Notes under the pieces: model-generated
Databases searched by the model: none
Told to the model about the DNA's origin: nothing
Seen by the model: the letters and a program-made list of their open reading frames with translations, nothing else
Program-made: the position numbers and the translations under genes
Source of the DNA: CAJQQY01 sp964352225
GTDB taxonomy: Bacteria; Bacteroidota; Bacteroidia; Chitinophagales; Saprospiraceae
Assembly (NCBI GenBank): GCA_964352225.1
Contig: CAYGRM010000031.1
Span: forward strand, 1-30,105
Reading direction: 5' to 3'
Length of the DNA: 30,105 nt
Shown here: in pieces, positions 6,673 to 19,900 of the stretch
Position numbering within the stretch: the first letter of the stretch is position 1
How the letters are laid out: each line of letters begins with the position of its first letter

Positions 6673-7257
6673 TTATATTTTAAAAAGGTGTCCCATCAAA
6701 TCTACTTTGGTTTTGAGGTAACCACGATTTTCTTTTTTGGGAGGAATGATGAGCGGAATTCTCTTTTCTACCTTGATGATTGAATTATCAATCGCTTCAA
6801 TTTTATCAGGATTATTCGTTAAAAGGTTGATTTTTTTGATGCCCAAATCTTTCATAATTTCAATCGCTATATCATAATGGCGAGCATCTACTTCTAATCC
6901 TAAATGGGTATTGGCATCCGCAGTATTGACTCCGGTATCTTGAATTTGGTATGCTTTAAGTTTATTAATTAAACCAATTCCTCGGCCTTCTTGTCGGAGG
7001 TAAATTATCACCCCACCTTGTTCGGCAGCTAATTTCATAGAGGTATCCAACTGCTCTCCACATTCACAACGATGAGAATGAAAAAGGTCACCTGTCATAC
7101 ACTCAGAATGAATTCGTAAAAGGATTGTTTTAGAATTGTCAAAATCTTCATGAACCATTGCCAAATGTGGCATTCTATCGTCTTCATGATCTGCGAAAGC
7201 AATCATGTTGAAATTTCCCCAATCGGTAGGCAGCACCGCTTCTGCTTGTCTTTTCAT
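6673..7257 (-). CDS. ribA: GTP cyclohydrolase II (riboflavin synthesis)
   Basis: RibA opens the imidazole ring of GTP to give 2,5-diamino-6-ribosylamino-4-pyrimidinone 5'-phosphate, formate and pyrophosphate, the first committed step of riboflavin synthesis. From the chosen start the protein has 194 residues, close to the 196 of E. coli RibA. The zinc site is the three-cysteine pattern in SECMTGDLFHSHRCECGEQL, followed by YLRQEGRGIGL and LLTNNPDKIEAI, all diagnostic. It is a stand-alone RibA, not a RibBA fusion. The ATG at 7257 (MKRQAEAV) is preferred over the ATG at 7341: the extra 28 residues are not family-like, and a TATATTTG promoter element lies between the two starts. It ends at the shared terminator. 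No FMN riboswitch pattern was seen upstream. Confidence 0.94.
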   Translation of the reverse strand: MKRQAEAVLPTDWGNFNMIAFADHEDDRMPHLAMVHEDFDNSKTILLRIHSECMTGDLFHSHRCECGEQLDTSMKLAAEQGGVIIYLRQEGRGIGLINKLKAYQIQDTGVNTADANTHLGLEVDARHYDIAIEIMKDLGIKKINLLTNNPDKIEAIDNSIIKVEKRIPLIIPPKKENRGYLKTKVDLMGHLFKI

Positions 7258-7285
7258 GTTTCTTTTTTCCAAATTTTTAATAACA

Positions 7286-7293
7286 CAAATATA
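7286..7293 (-). promoter_or_regulatory. Candidate -7 element of the ribA promoter
   Basis: On the minus strand TATATTTG is an exact TAnnTTTG match, 28 nt before the ribA ATG at 7257. No TTTG is present 19-21 nt further upstream, so the promoter is only half supported. Its place supports the shorter ribA start. Confidence 0.4.
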
Positions 7294-7366
7294 AACATCT
7301 TCAAGATAGAAAGGTTGTAAAATGCCCAAGGAATGGTACATTAATAAATGACGCTTCTTGGGTCGC

Positions 7367-7615
7367 TTATTTTTTTTCTAGTTTTTGCTTTGAAAGCATG
7401 AGTTTATCTAGATAAATGATTGATTTCAAAGTAAAAAATAGGAATAAAAGAAGCAGCCAAGAAGGGTCATTTATTATTGAACCATTCCTAAGTGTTATCA
7501 GATCTTTTGAAATCAGCAGAATAAAACCAATTGGTATTAAATAACTTCTCTTCCATGGTATAATTATTGTTTTTAATCTAATGAATGTGAAGAGGCAAAT
7601 TTTACTTTTTGCCAT
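7367..7615 (-). CDS. Small hypothetical membrane protein
   Basis: The 82-residue product has two hydrophobic stretches (about 26-38 and 53-68) separated by a short polar loop. It has a basic N terminus and a lysine-rich C terminus (SKQKLEKK). It therefore looks like a two-helix inner-membrane protein with both ends in the cytoplasm. AAGGA lies just before the ATG at 7615. The gene is on the same strand as ribA and ends 109 nt before it. I do not recognise a family, and an ORF of this size in AT-rich DNA could be chance, so the call is tentative. Confidence 0.42.
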   Translation of the reverse strand: MAKSKICLFTFIRLKTIIIPWKRSYLIPIGFILLISKDLITLRNGSIINDPSWLLLLFLFFTLKSIIYLDKLMLSKQKLEKK

Positions 7616-7913
7616 TTCCTTATAAATGCTTCACAATTTATACCAATACTTACCAACTTTATCCTTCTTAATTTTTAATGCAATCATTAGAAATAAATTT
7701 TTTGTAAAAACTTACTAGCTGATTAAGTGGCTGATTATCAGGTGATTAGAGCTTGTTGCAGAAATTTTTTTTTAATTTTTCTCAAAAAAAAGAAAGAAAT
7801 CTAGTGTGATATTTTAATAAAAATATTGCGCCTTTTATAGGAATCATATTTCCTTTTTAATCCATACTCAAGCATTTATCTAAGACTTTGTTAACTAATT
7901 TTAGCAATACGCA
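7616..7913. other. Divergent intergenic region before the giant gene
   Basis: This 298-nt AT-rich stretch lies between the small membrane-protein gene (minus) and the giant gene (plus). It holds long T and A runs (7768-7798). It also has a 7-bp AT hairpin (ATATTTT 7809-7815 with AAAATAT 7820-7826) and a short AGGAA/TTCCT hairpin followed by T5 near 7839-7857. I found no exact TAnnTTTG promoter element and no RNA gene. Confidence 0.5.
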
Positions 7914-10900
7914 ATGAATCAAATAAGATTTTTTAAAATGTTTTTCATGAAAAGCAAAATATTTTCCACTACAGCATTGCTCGTAGGAGGAATATCCTTA
8001 TTTGGGTTCTTTTCTTTTTCAGATACTTCAAGTAGTTCAACGGATACCTCTTTTTCAAAAAAGGAATTTGACTCATATGCTAGTCTTCCACTTTTCACTT
8101 ATGATGATCCCGCCTGCAATTGGGTGAATAATGACGAATTCGATAACGGCACCAACGATTGGACTGTTTATGCCCAATCAGGAAGTAGTGCTACTTGGAG
8201 TGTTAATAGTTCTAGCCAGCTCTCAGGAACTAACTCTGCTTATATCAATATAACTAGTGCTTCTGGTACAGATTGGCACGTGGAGTTTAATCAGGCTGGG
8301 CATTCCATAGTTTCTGGTACTGATTATTCTTTTCGTTTTGACGCCAAAGCTGATGCCAATAGAGTGATGACGGTAATCATTCAACAAAATGCTTCTCCCT
8401 ATACAATTTATCATACTGAGAATATTAACTTAACCACTACTGCTACGGAGTATGGGCCATTTACGTTTACTGCTCCTGCTTCATATGCTGATACCCGGAT
8501 TTTATTTAGGTTAGGAACATCTACTACTAATGTCTATATAGATGATGTGATATTTGGAGAGGAGAGTTGTTTTACGAGTGGAGGTGGTTCTACAACGATA
8601 AGTAGTCAAATAAGTAGCAGCTCAGATGATGCAGAAGAAGAAGGCCCAGATGGATCAGCTCCAGGATCAATATATACTACAAGCTCCGATTTAGAGTTAG
8701 TATATGATCCTAATTCTAGTCAAGGAACTCAAATTGTAGGAATGAGATTTAATAATCTTAATATTCCACAAGGAGCAGTAATTAGTGATGCTTATATTAC
8801 TTTCACCTCTGATGATCCAGATGGAGGGAATCCTTCTAATAGCAGTTCAACTACCGTATCCATTGCGGGGCAGGATGTTGATAATGCCTTAACATTTTCT
8901 ACTTCATCCAATAATATCAGTTCAAGAACAACAACTAGTGCTTCGGTCAATTGGTCACCTTCCTCCTGGACAACAGGGACAACTTATAATACTCCATCTT
9001 TGGCTACTATTGTAAAAGAAATAGTTGATCGACCCGGTTGGTCTAGTGGAAATAGTATGGCGATGATTATTAACGGAAGTAATATTGGGGGAAGGGTCGC
9101 CCATTCCTATGATGGAGTGCCTGCTAGTGCCCCCGTTTTATATGTGACCTATTCATCAGGTGACTATACTATTTCTGGAAAAGTTTTTAAAGATAATAAT
9201 ACCAATGCGGTTAATGATGGCGGTGATGTTGGTGAACAGGGAGTGACTGTTCGTCTTTACCAAGATAATAATCAGGATGGTTTGGTCGATGCAGGAGACA
9301 CAGAAGTTCAAACTACCACGACTGATATTAATGGTAATTATTCTTTTAGCTATGGTTCTTATAGTGGATCGATTTCGCAGAGTAGTGATGACGCAGTTGA
9401 AAAGGGCAATAATGATGTTTTAATAAATGGAAATGAAGTCAAATTCAAAGATGATAGTAATAATGATTGGAATGGATTACGATTTAACAATATTACCATT
9501 CCTGCAGGTGCTACGGTGACGAGTGCCTATCTCTATTTAACTTCCACCGATAGCAGATCTAATACTCCGGTTGATATTACAGTATATGGTCAGGACGGTA
9601 CTTCAAGTCCTGCTACCTTTGCCGAAGTAAGTAGTAATCTTACTAGTAGATCAACAACAACTGCCAATGAATTGTGGGCATTGGGAACCTGGACATCAGA
9701 CACAGAAACTCAATCGCCGAATTTAAGCTCTATTGTTCAAGAGATCGTTAGTGATCAATCAGGTTTATCAAATGGCTCAATTGCTTTTTTATTAGAAGGT
9801 ATCAATTCACAAGAACGAAGAGCTTATTCTTGGGATAACGATCCCAACTTTGCTCCCCGACTAGAAATCACTTATACCCTTCCAGCTACTCAGTACTTTG
9901 TAATGGAGGTAGATCCAACTACTTTTGCGGTAGATTATGAATTTACTACTGACAATGTAGAAACCGCCGTTTTTAGTGCTGCTGGGGCAGATACAGGAAA
10001 TGATTTTGGATTCTTCGGAACAAATTCCATCAAAGGAAAAGTCTTTGAGGATATGAATAATAGTGCTACTTATGATGCAGGTGACAACGGGCAAAGTGGT
10101 GCTACCGTAATATTGTACGAAGATATTGATCAAGATGGAACGGTGAGTGCTGGTGATAATCAAATACAAACTTCCATAACTGATGGTAACGGAGATTATA
10201 ATTTTTATATTGATAATACATATTCAGGAACTTTCTCAGGAAATATTACTCAAAGCAGCGATGATGCTGTCGAACAAAACAATAACGATGTAACGATCAA
10301 TAGTACGACAGTCAAATTTAAAGATGATAGTAATAATGATTGGAATGGGTTGCGATTTAATGGAATTACTATTCCCTCAAGTGCTACAATTACAAGTGCC
10401 TATCTTTATTTAACTTCTACAGATAGCAGATCTAATACGCCTGCTGATATTACTATTTATGGTCAGGACGGTACTTCTACTCCTTCTACATTTGCTGCTT
10501 CAAGTGGTAATCTTACCAGTAGATCAAGAACGACAGCAAATGTATTATGGTCATTGGGCATCTGGACTACGGATACTGAATCGCAATCACCAGATTTGAG
10601 TTCTATTGTTCAAGAGATTATTAATGACCAATCAGGTTTGTCGAATGGATCCATTGCTTTCCTATTGGAAGGGATTAATTCACAAGAGCGAAGAGGGTAT
10701 TCATGGGATAATGATCCAACCTTTGCTCCAAGATTAGTGATTAATTATACGGTATCTACTCCCAATTATTATGTCACCGAAGTAGATGTAAGTACACTCC
10801 CATCAGGATACTTTTTTACTACAGATAATGTGGAGACGGCAGTATTTAGTGCGGCTGGTAATGATTCAAGTAATGATTTTGGATTCTTAACTGCCGAGAT

Positions 10901-13900
10901 TTGTAACGATGGTATCGATAATGATGGAGATGGTCTGATCGATTGCGCTGACCCGGATTGTTTTGCCAATGATCATGATGGTGATTTAATCTGTGATATA
11001 TTTGATTTGGATGATGATAATGATGGACTTTTAGACACAGAAGAAAACTGCTCATACGAGTCCAGGTCCGGGGTTGACTTAAACGTAAATTGTTCAGGAG
11101 CTTGTGGGACTTTTGAATCGCCTAGGTTCAATGATTTATTTAAAACTGTAGATAACAATCCATTCACTATTATTGCCACTAAAACGGTAGTAGAAGCTAT
11201 CGCTGGAGATGAGGTGACTATTCGTTTTGAAGGCATTTCTGATGAACTTCCAAATCCTGCTTTTGGTAATGACCAAGTGACCATAGCCCTCGGAAGTACT
11301 ATTCTATTTGACGGCTCGGTAACAGATTACGGAAACATATATGGAGATTATAATGGAGAGTCCATATTTAATACTACTGCTCCTTCAAATGCACCTGATT
11401 TTACCATCACTTATGTAAGAAGTAATTTTGATTCGGTTTTGGACCCATTTGTGGGACACTTCACTTATTGGGTAGCTTGCGATACAGATGGAGATGGTAT
11501 TCCAGACAAAAATGACTCAGATTCCGATAATGATGGCTGTCCCGATGCCTTAGAGGGTGATGGAGGTTTCACCTATGCCGATATTCAAAATGATTCATTG
11601 ACAGGAGGAGTCGATGCTGACGGAGTGCCTGTAGTTGCAGGAGGTGGGCAAGGTATTGGAACATCTAAAGATGACACCCAGCAAGCTTCTATTTGCAGTC
11701 CTTGTGATCCGGGGAACCCTTCCTATACTGATAATGATGGGGATTCTATTGGAGATATCTGCGATCTGGATGATGATAATGATGGAATTCCTGATTTGGA
11801 GGAATCAGGACTATCTACAATATGTCCTTCCGTAGGAGGAACTGATTTTCCTTCTTTTGACTATACTAATTGTGCTACTATTCCGGGAGGACATCTCTTT
11901 ACGAATATTGGAACATTTAATGGAACGGCAATCGATATGACCGTAACTAATCTCACGGGAATTACCTTGGATTGTGGTGGAGCTAATGGATGTAACGCTG
12001 GAGATAGTGGGTTTTCCTTATTAAGTACGAATAACGGCGAGATGGCTACATTCAGCTTTTTTGAGAGTGGCACTTCCAATCCCGTATCGGTTAATTGGTC
12101 ATTGTTTTTGGATGATTTCGATGCACCAGAAGGTATTCGTGTTGATTCCAGTAATTTGTTTTCTTATATTTTGAATTCGACTAACGGTACCGTAGTCTCC
12201 AACGTAGGAGGACAAGTAGATTTTCAAAGCAACGATAATAATGAAGATGATCTGCAGTTATTTTTTGTGAATGTTCAATCTTTAGATCTGGAATTTTCGC
12301 ATACTTCGGGATCGATGAATAGAAATGTCTGTTTCTCAAGTACTATTGGGTACACTCCAAATAATCCTGTCTGCTCATCTTATCAGATAGTCGGTGTGGA
12401 TTCTGATGGGGATGGAGTTTTTAATCATTTAGATCTCGACAGCGACAATGATGGGATTTTCGATGTTGATGAAGCGGGACACGCTGCCGCAGATATCAAT
12501 GATGATGGCATCATAGATGGTGCTGCGAGTTTATTTGGTACCAATGGATTATTTGATGCGTTGGAAACAAGTGCGGATAGTGATGTCATTAATTATACTA
12601 TTTCAGATAGTGAATCTACTCCTGATGGTACTTATGATGTTTATGAAATAGACTCCGATGGAGATGGCTGTAATGATACTGATGAAGAAAATATTTCTGA
12701 TGCAGATAGTGATGGGATTGCTGGAACAGGTGTTCCAACGGTAGATGCCAATGGATTGGTGACTTCGATAACGTATGCTTCTCCTACTAATAATTTTTGG
12801 CAAAATGCAAATTATGTTTCCTCAACTTGTGATACCGATAATGATAATATCAATCCGACTGTAGATATAGATGATGATAATGATGGGATACCTGACCTTG
12901 ATGAATGTAATGGAACATTCGCTTTGGATGGAGCACATACGGCTAGTACTTATACTACTACCCAATTGAACACCACTACGCCAGATGGACTTCAGTTTAA
13001 TCTGGCGTTAGAAAATGGAATCACTTTCAATACGGCAACAGGGCCAGGATTAAGCAACTTTAACGGAGGTCCCCCTGCACCTTATAATGGTTCTCAAACT
13101 CACCTTTGGATAGAAATAAATACAGATAAAGATGTTGATGATCATGGTACTATGACGATTACTTTTCCAGGAATGGTAGTTAATCCGACGATTAATCTTG
13201 GAGGGATAAGTGCTCATACGACATCACCCGATTGGAGTTTGAGTTTAATCAGCCTGAACCCTGAAGTTACTATGAACCTTCTTTATTCGGATCCAGATTT
13301 TCATATTTCTGGAGATACGATTCGATCTAATCAAACCTCATCCTACAATGGTAATGGTCTGATTGAATTTACAGGGATTGTTCAACAATTAACATTTCAG
13401 ATAGGACATTTTTCCAATACCGCGCAGGATGGGCCAGTAAGATTTGCAACTAACGTAGGCTATACCCTATGCGATGATATTGATAATGACGGTGTAGCGA
13501 GTATGTACGATTTAGATTCCGATAATGATGGAATTTTTGATGTGGATGAGTCAGGTCATGGTTCTGTAGATGCGAACAAGGATGGAATCATTGATGGTGC
13601 TGCCAGTTTATTTGGAACAAATGGATTATTCGATGCACTCGAAACTAGTGCGGATAATGGTATTTTAAATTACACTATCGCAGATAGTGAGTCATCTCCC
13701 GATGGCATTTATGATGCTTATGAAATAGATGCAGATGGAGACGGCTGTAATGATACGGATGAGGAAGGAGTTTCTGATGCAGATGGTGATGGTCTTGCTG
13801 GAACGGGAGTTCCGACGGTAGATATGAATGGATTGGTGACTTCGATTACCTATGCTTCGCCAACGAATAATTTTTGGCAGAATTCTACAATTGGTGTTTG

Positions 13901-16900
13901 TTTGCCGGAGCTTTGTGCAGATGGTATAGATAATGATGCAGATGGATTAGTTGATTGTGAAGATCCAGATTGTTATTTAACAGTAAATTCTGGAGATACC
14001 GATAATGACGGTGATGGGATTGGAGATACTTGTGACTTGGATGATGATAATGATGGAATACCAGATGTAGATGAGTGTATGCTCGCTTCATACCCATCTT
14101 CATCATCTACGATTTCAATGGGCTTTTTTGGATCTAGTTCTATGCAATTCGGGAGTTTATGCAATCCATCATCTACCTACAATATATCTGATGAAGTAGA
14201 ACTTAATGTGATAGATAATGGGAGCTCATTTAGTCCCAATACGGTGGTCATAGAAATTGAGGAGCGTGTTTCTGGGGTATTTACTCCCATTACTAATGTA
14301 TTTCTTGAAGATTTAATAGGTGTATATACACACTCAGTTGTAAACGGCAATGTGGACAGGATTAGGCTTATTTTGAACAGTACCACGGTGATGGGGGAAA
14401 GTTATGATATAACTGTTACGGCAACCTGCTCTACCTGTAGAGATACTGATCAAGACGGAATCATCAACAGCTTGGATTTAGATTCGGATAATGATGGCAT
14501 CTTTGACGTGGATGAAGCTGGGCATAGTGCAGCAGATGCCAACTATGATGGAATCATAGACGGCGCAGCAAGTTTATTTGGTTCAAATGGATTGTTTGAT
14601 GCGTTGGAAACGGTAGCAGATAATAGCATTTTAAATTACACCATCGCAGATAGCGAGACGGCTCCCGATGGAACTTATGATGCTTATGAATTAGACTCAG
14701 ATGGCGATGGCTGTAACGATACTGACGAAGAAGGAATTTCAGATACGGATAGTGATGGGTTGGGAGGAGTAGGTGTACCTACGGTAGATGCTAATGGATT
14801 GGTGACTTCGATTACCTATGCAGCACCTGCGAATAATAATTGGCAAAATCCTGTATTGATTGGTTGCTCAGAAATTTGTAATGATGGTATCGATAATGAT
14901 GGGGATGGGGATATTGATTGTGATGACTCTGATTGTTCAAATATAACACTTTCAAATGTGACTGTAAGTTCATGTATAGATCAACCACTTAGAGATGTAG
15001 CAACTGTATCAATGGATTTAACTTGGGTGAACGCTCCAGCAAGTGACACTATTGAGGTTAGTATTGGTGATAAAACGGAATATATTTTTGTTGCAGCGGG
15101 AGCAACCTCTCCTCAAAGCATTCAGTTTATAACCATTGCTGATGGATCAATTAATAATAATATTATTGCAAAGTGGCGTAATAACAATTCTTTTTGCCCA
15201 GATACTTTAACCTTTAATTCACCAACAGCATGTTCAAATGATAGTATATCATGTAACATCCTTTACTTCTGTGGATTGACCAAACCAGCAGACGGTGATG
15301 CTTGGGATCATGGCTTAATGAACTATTTGGACGAAGTAAATGGAGTAGAGTCAGTAGTACCAGTTTTAGCAAAACCTGATGGTTCAGGAATGGGTACTTA
15401 TGATCCTAATAGTCCTTCTACTCCGTTATTAGTTTCTTTATCTGATTACGATATGATCTTTATATCATCAACTACAGAAGGTCAGGTGGCCTCAGACTTG
15501 ATTGATTCTTTGAAAAATTATAGTGGTAGTATTCTAAATAATAATTATTTAATAATTGATGATCTTGGTATGTCAGCCTCTGCTGCTGGATATAATTTCC
15601 AAACTAATGCTTATACGGACAATACTACTTCAGTAGAGATTTATAACTATGATAATATTGCACCATCTTTTAATTATGTTTTTACAAGGGGAGATTATTT
15701 AGCAAATGCAGACAGTTATCTTTGGATGTTTTCGGGTAATCAAGCAGCAGGTATTAATGGACTTATTTTTTATAATTCTGAAAACGATATCTTATCAGGG
15801 GTAACTGGTTCTCATGGCTCACGAACCTACCTAGGTTACCATATGAATGGAGTTTATGAAAATGCAGAAAACGGTGGGGCAATTCCTGCACCTGCTTCTA
15901 CTTACTTTAGCCCTGAAAAACATTTGACATTAATAGGAAAAGATTATTTTGATCAGGCAGTATTATTGGCAGCAAGTTCTTGTACAGATGAAATATGCAA
16001 TGATGGAATTGACAATGATGGTGATGGCTACCCTGATTGTTTTGATTCCGATTGTCCTTGTTATGCACCATTTGAATGTAATGCGAATTCGCTTTACCAA
16101 ACGATTCAACTCTCCTCGAATATTGTCGGTGAAGGAAATAGTGGTGATTTTGTTTTATATCGAATTGATCCAGCTACCGCAAATTTTATTTTTGTAACCA
16201 ACCTTACCAACGCTGGTTTACCGGGGCAGATTAACTCTATTGGTTATAATGTGTTGGATGGATTTATTTACGGTATTAGGCATTTTGCTGCACCATACTC
16301 ACTTTATCGAATCAACGCTGCGGGGCAAGTACAAGATCTTGGAGATATTTCAGGAATGACTGGTTCGAATGCAGCAGGAACATTTGATAATAATGGAAAT
16401 TATTATGTAACCGGAAATAGTCAAAATTTATATAGAATTGATATTAACACCTTGACTGCTACTTTAATTACTAATACGCTGTTTGCAGTTTCAGATATTG
16501 CTATCAATCCTAAAGATGGGATGATTTATGGCTGGAGAAATAGTACTAATCAATTAAATCGAATTGATCCAGTTACAGGGATAGCTACTCCCATCGGAAG
16601 TTCTAATGCACAATATGATTTTTTTGGAGCAGTCTATTTTAATACGCAGGGAGAATTAATTGCCTATGGAGATGATGTGACTATTACCACTTCAGATCAA
16701 GAAACATTAGCAAAAATAGATGTTAACACCGGAGTGGTGACGCCACTCGGAACAGGCCCTAGTACAAATACCAATGATGGTTGCTCTTGTGCCTATAGTG
16801 TAGAATTAGCCAAGTCTGCACCAGATTCTACATGCGAAAATAGTACAGTCAGTTTTACATTTACAGTACACAATCAAACTGGAAATACCTTGACGAATGT

Positions 16901-19900
16901 CAATTTTGAGGATACGCTCTTGAATGGATTAACTTTTAGTTCTGATCCTTATAATATTTCCGCAGGATTAGCGCTTACAGGCTCGACCAACGGGTTAGCC
17001 ATCGCAGGACTGGTATTGACCAATGTCCCAACAGATTCTACTTCTTTTGTCATTGATGTGGATGTCCCGCTTGGATATGCTGGCCCAAGTACTTATGCTA
17101 ATCGAGCTTTTCTAAATAATTTATCAGCAAGTGTGATAGGATTACCAGACACGGTTGGATCAGATGATCCAAATACTTTGGAGATTTATGATTCTACGAA
17201 AATGGTCATTAATGCCTTGCCAACAGTAACCTTAACTTTGGTTGATGATAATGAATGCGTAAGTAGTACAACTTTAGGATTGAGTGGAGAAACACCCGTA
17301 GGTGGTATCTATTCAGGATTAGGAGTAACAGGAACTAATTTTGATGCATCAGTTGCAGGTGTAGGAACTCATGCAATAACTTATACTTATACAGATGGGA
17401 ATGGCTGTTCTGAATCAGTTGTAGATAGTGTGACTGTTTTAGCTTTACCAACGGTAAGTTTGACTTTGGTGGATGATGAAGAATGTGTCAATAATACTGT
17501 ACTTCCATTGAGTGGAGGAACTCCAATAGGAGGAACCTACTCTGGAACAGGAGTAAGTGGAGGGAACTTTAACGCCTCATCAGCAGGTATAGGAACACAT
17601 ACAATCACTTATACTTTTACAGGTGCAAATGGTTGTGTGAATACAGCAACTGATGATATCTCAGTAATTGCTTTACCTGTAGTAAGTTTAACATTAACTG
17701 ATGATGAGGAATGTGTTAGTAGCACATCGGTTGCATTAGGAGGAGGAACGCCCATCGGAGGAACCTACTCTGGAACAGGAGTTACAGGAACTACCTTTGA
17801 TCCTTCGGCAGCTGGAGCAGGTGTTCATACCATAACTTATACCTATACCGATGGAAATGGCTGTGAAAATACAGCAACAGACAATATGATTGTTTTTGAT
17901 TTACCAACGGTGAGTTTAACATTACCTGATGCAGAAGATTGTGTTTTAAATACAACATTTACTTTAAGTGGAGGGAGTCCATTGGGAGGAACCTACTCAG
18001 GAGTAGGAGTAACTGGAAATAATTTTGATGCTTCTGTAGCAGGCTTAGGTACTCATTCAATTACTTATACTTATACCGATGGCAATGGTTGTGTTAATAC
18101 TGCAACCGATCAACTTACTGTGGTATCAGGTCCAACGGTAAGTTTGGTTTTAGGAAATGATGAAGAATGCGTAACAAGTTCATCTTTGACACTCTCTGGA
18201 GGGAGTCCAGCAGGAGGTATTTATTCAGGAACAGGAGTAAGTGGAACCAATTTTAATGCTTCCGCAGCAGGAGCAGGAGTCTATACGATTTTTTATACTT
18301 ATTCAGATGTGAATGGATGTTCGAATACAGCTACTGATAACATTACAGTTTATTCCATTCCATCGATAACAAATATTTCATCAACTGATCCAACCACCTG
18401 TGGAGGAAATGATGGGACGATTACGATTACTGCTAGTGGTGGATCAGGAAGTTATGAATATCGATTAAATGGAGGAAGCTGGCAGGTGAGTAATATTTTT
18501 AATGGCTTGATTACAGGAAACTATAATGTAGAATTACGAAATGACAATGGAACCTGTGAAACTAGTTATGTTGCGAATCCGGTGATACTTTCAGATCCAG
18601 CTTCATTTACAGCAGCAATAATTCTTCCTGCTTCTGAATGCATTGGAATTGCTGCAGACTTTGAAGCAGTAAGACCTGGTGGCGGATTTTCCTACTCATG
18701 GGATTTTGGAACTGGAGCCAGCCCTGCTACGGCAACTGGAATAGGTCCACATGGTGTAACTTATTCCACAGATGGAACAAAAACGGTCATTTTATCGGTT
18801 GAAAAATGGGGATGTACAGAAATAGCCATGGAATCATATACCGTTTATGCTCTTCCTGCAGTAAGCCTTAACCTGCCTGATATTGAAGAGTGTGTAGAGA
18901 GTACTACTCTAGCATTGAGTGGAGGAAATCCAGCGGGTGGATCTTTCTCAGGGTTAGGAGTAAGTGGGAATAATTTTGATGCATCTGCGGCGGGTGTTGG
19001 AACTCATACGATCACTTACACTTATACCGATGGAAATGGTTGTGCCAATACGGCTACAGATGATATTACAGTTTTGTCATCACCTGTGGTTGGTTTAACT
19101 CTTGGAATAAATGAAGATTGTATTGATAATTCGATTTTGTTATTGAGCGGAGGTACTCCCTTAGGAGGAACCTACTCAGGAACGGCGGTGAGTGGAACTA
19201 ACTTTGATGCCATGGCAGCTGGAGTAGGTGTTCATACTATTTCTTATACTTATACCGATGGAAATGGATGTGTCAATACGGCAACTGATAATATTACCGT
19301 TTTCGATTTTCCCAACATAGATAATGTAAGCACTTCAGATGCTACAACTTGTGGAGGAAATGAAGGAACTATTACTGTAACTGCAAATGGAGGATCGGGT
19401 AATTACGAGTATCAATTGAATAGTGGCGCATGGCAAAGTAGTAATACATTTACGGGATTATCTGCAGGGAATTATAATCTTTCTATTCGAAATGATAATG
19501 GCCTATGTGAAGCCATTTATCCATCCAATCCTATCACCGTCAATGATCCTCCATCTATATTAGTATCGACAGCGGTAACTTCCAATTATCTAGGGGAAGA
19601 TATTACTTGTGTTGGAGCTGCTGATGGAACGGCACAAGCAACAGGAAATGGAGGGTTAGCACCTTATACTTATGTTTGGAGTGATGGGCAAACAGGAGCA
19701 GATCTTTTAAATGTTACTGCTGGAACTTATACCGTAACCGCTACCGATGCTAATAATTGCCAAGCGATTAATACGGTTATCTTAAATGATCCGCCGCCGC
19801 TTGGCGTAAGTGCCGTTTATACAGATGTAAGTTGTTATGGAGGATTTGACGGAGCCATTGATGTGACAGCTATAGGAGGAGTAGGTGCTTATACTTATTC

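Noticed and set aside
7258..7341. N-terminal extension of ribA from the ATG at 7341
   Set aside because: The 28 extra residues are not part of the RibA family, the shorter form has the normal length, and a TATATTTG promoter element lies inside the extension.
7258..7366. FMN riboswitch before ribA
   Set aside because: The leader is too short and AT-rich, and none of the conserved RFN-element segments are visible.
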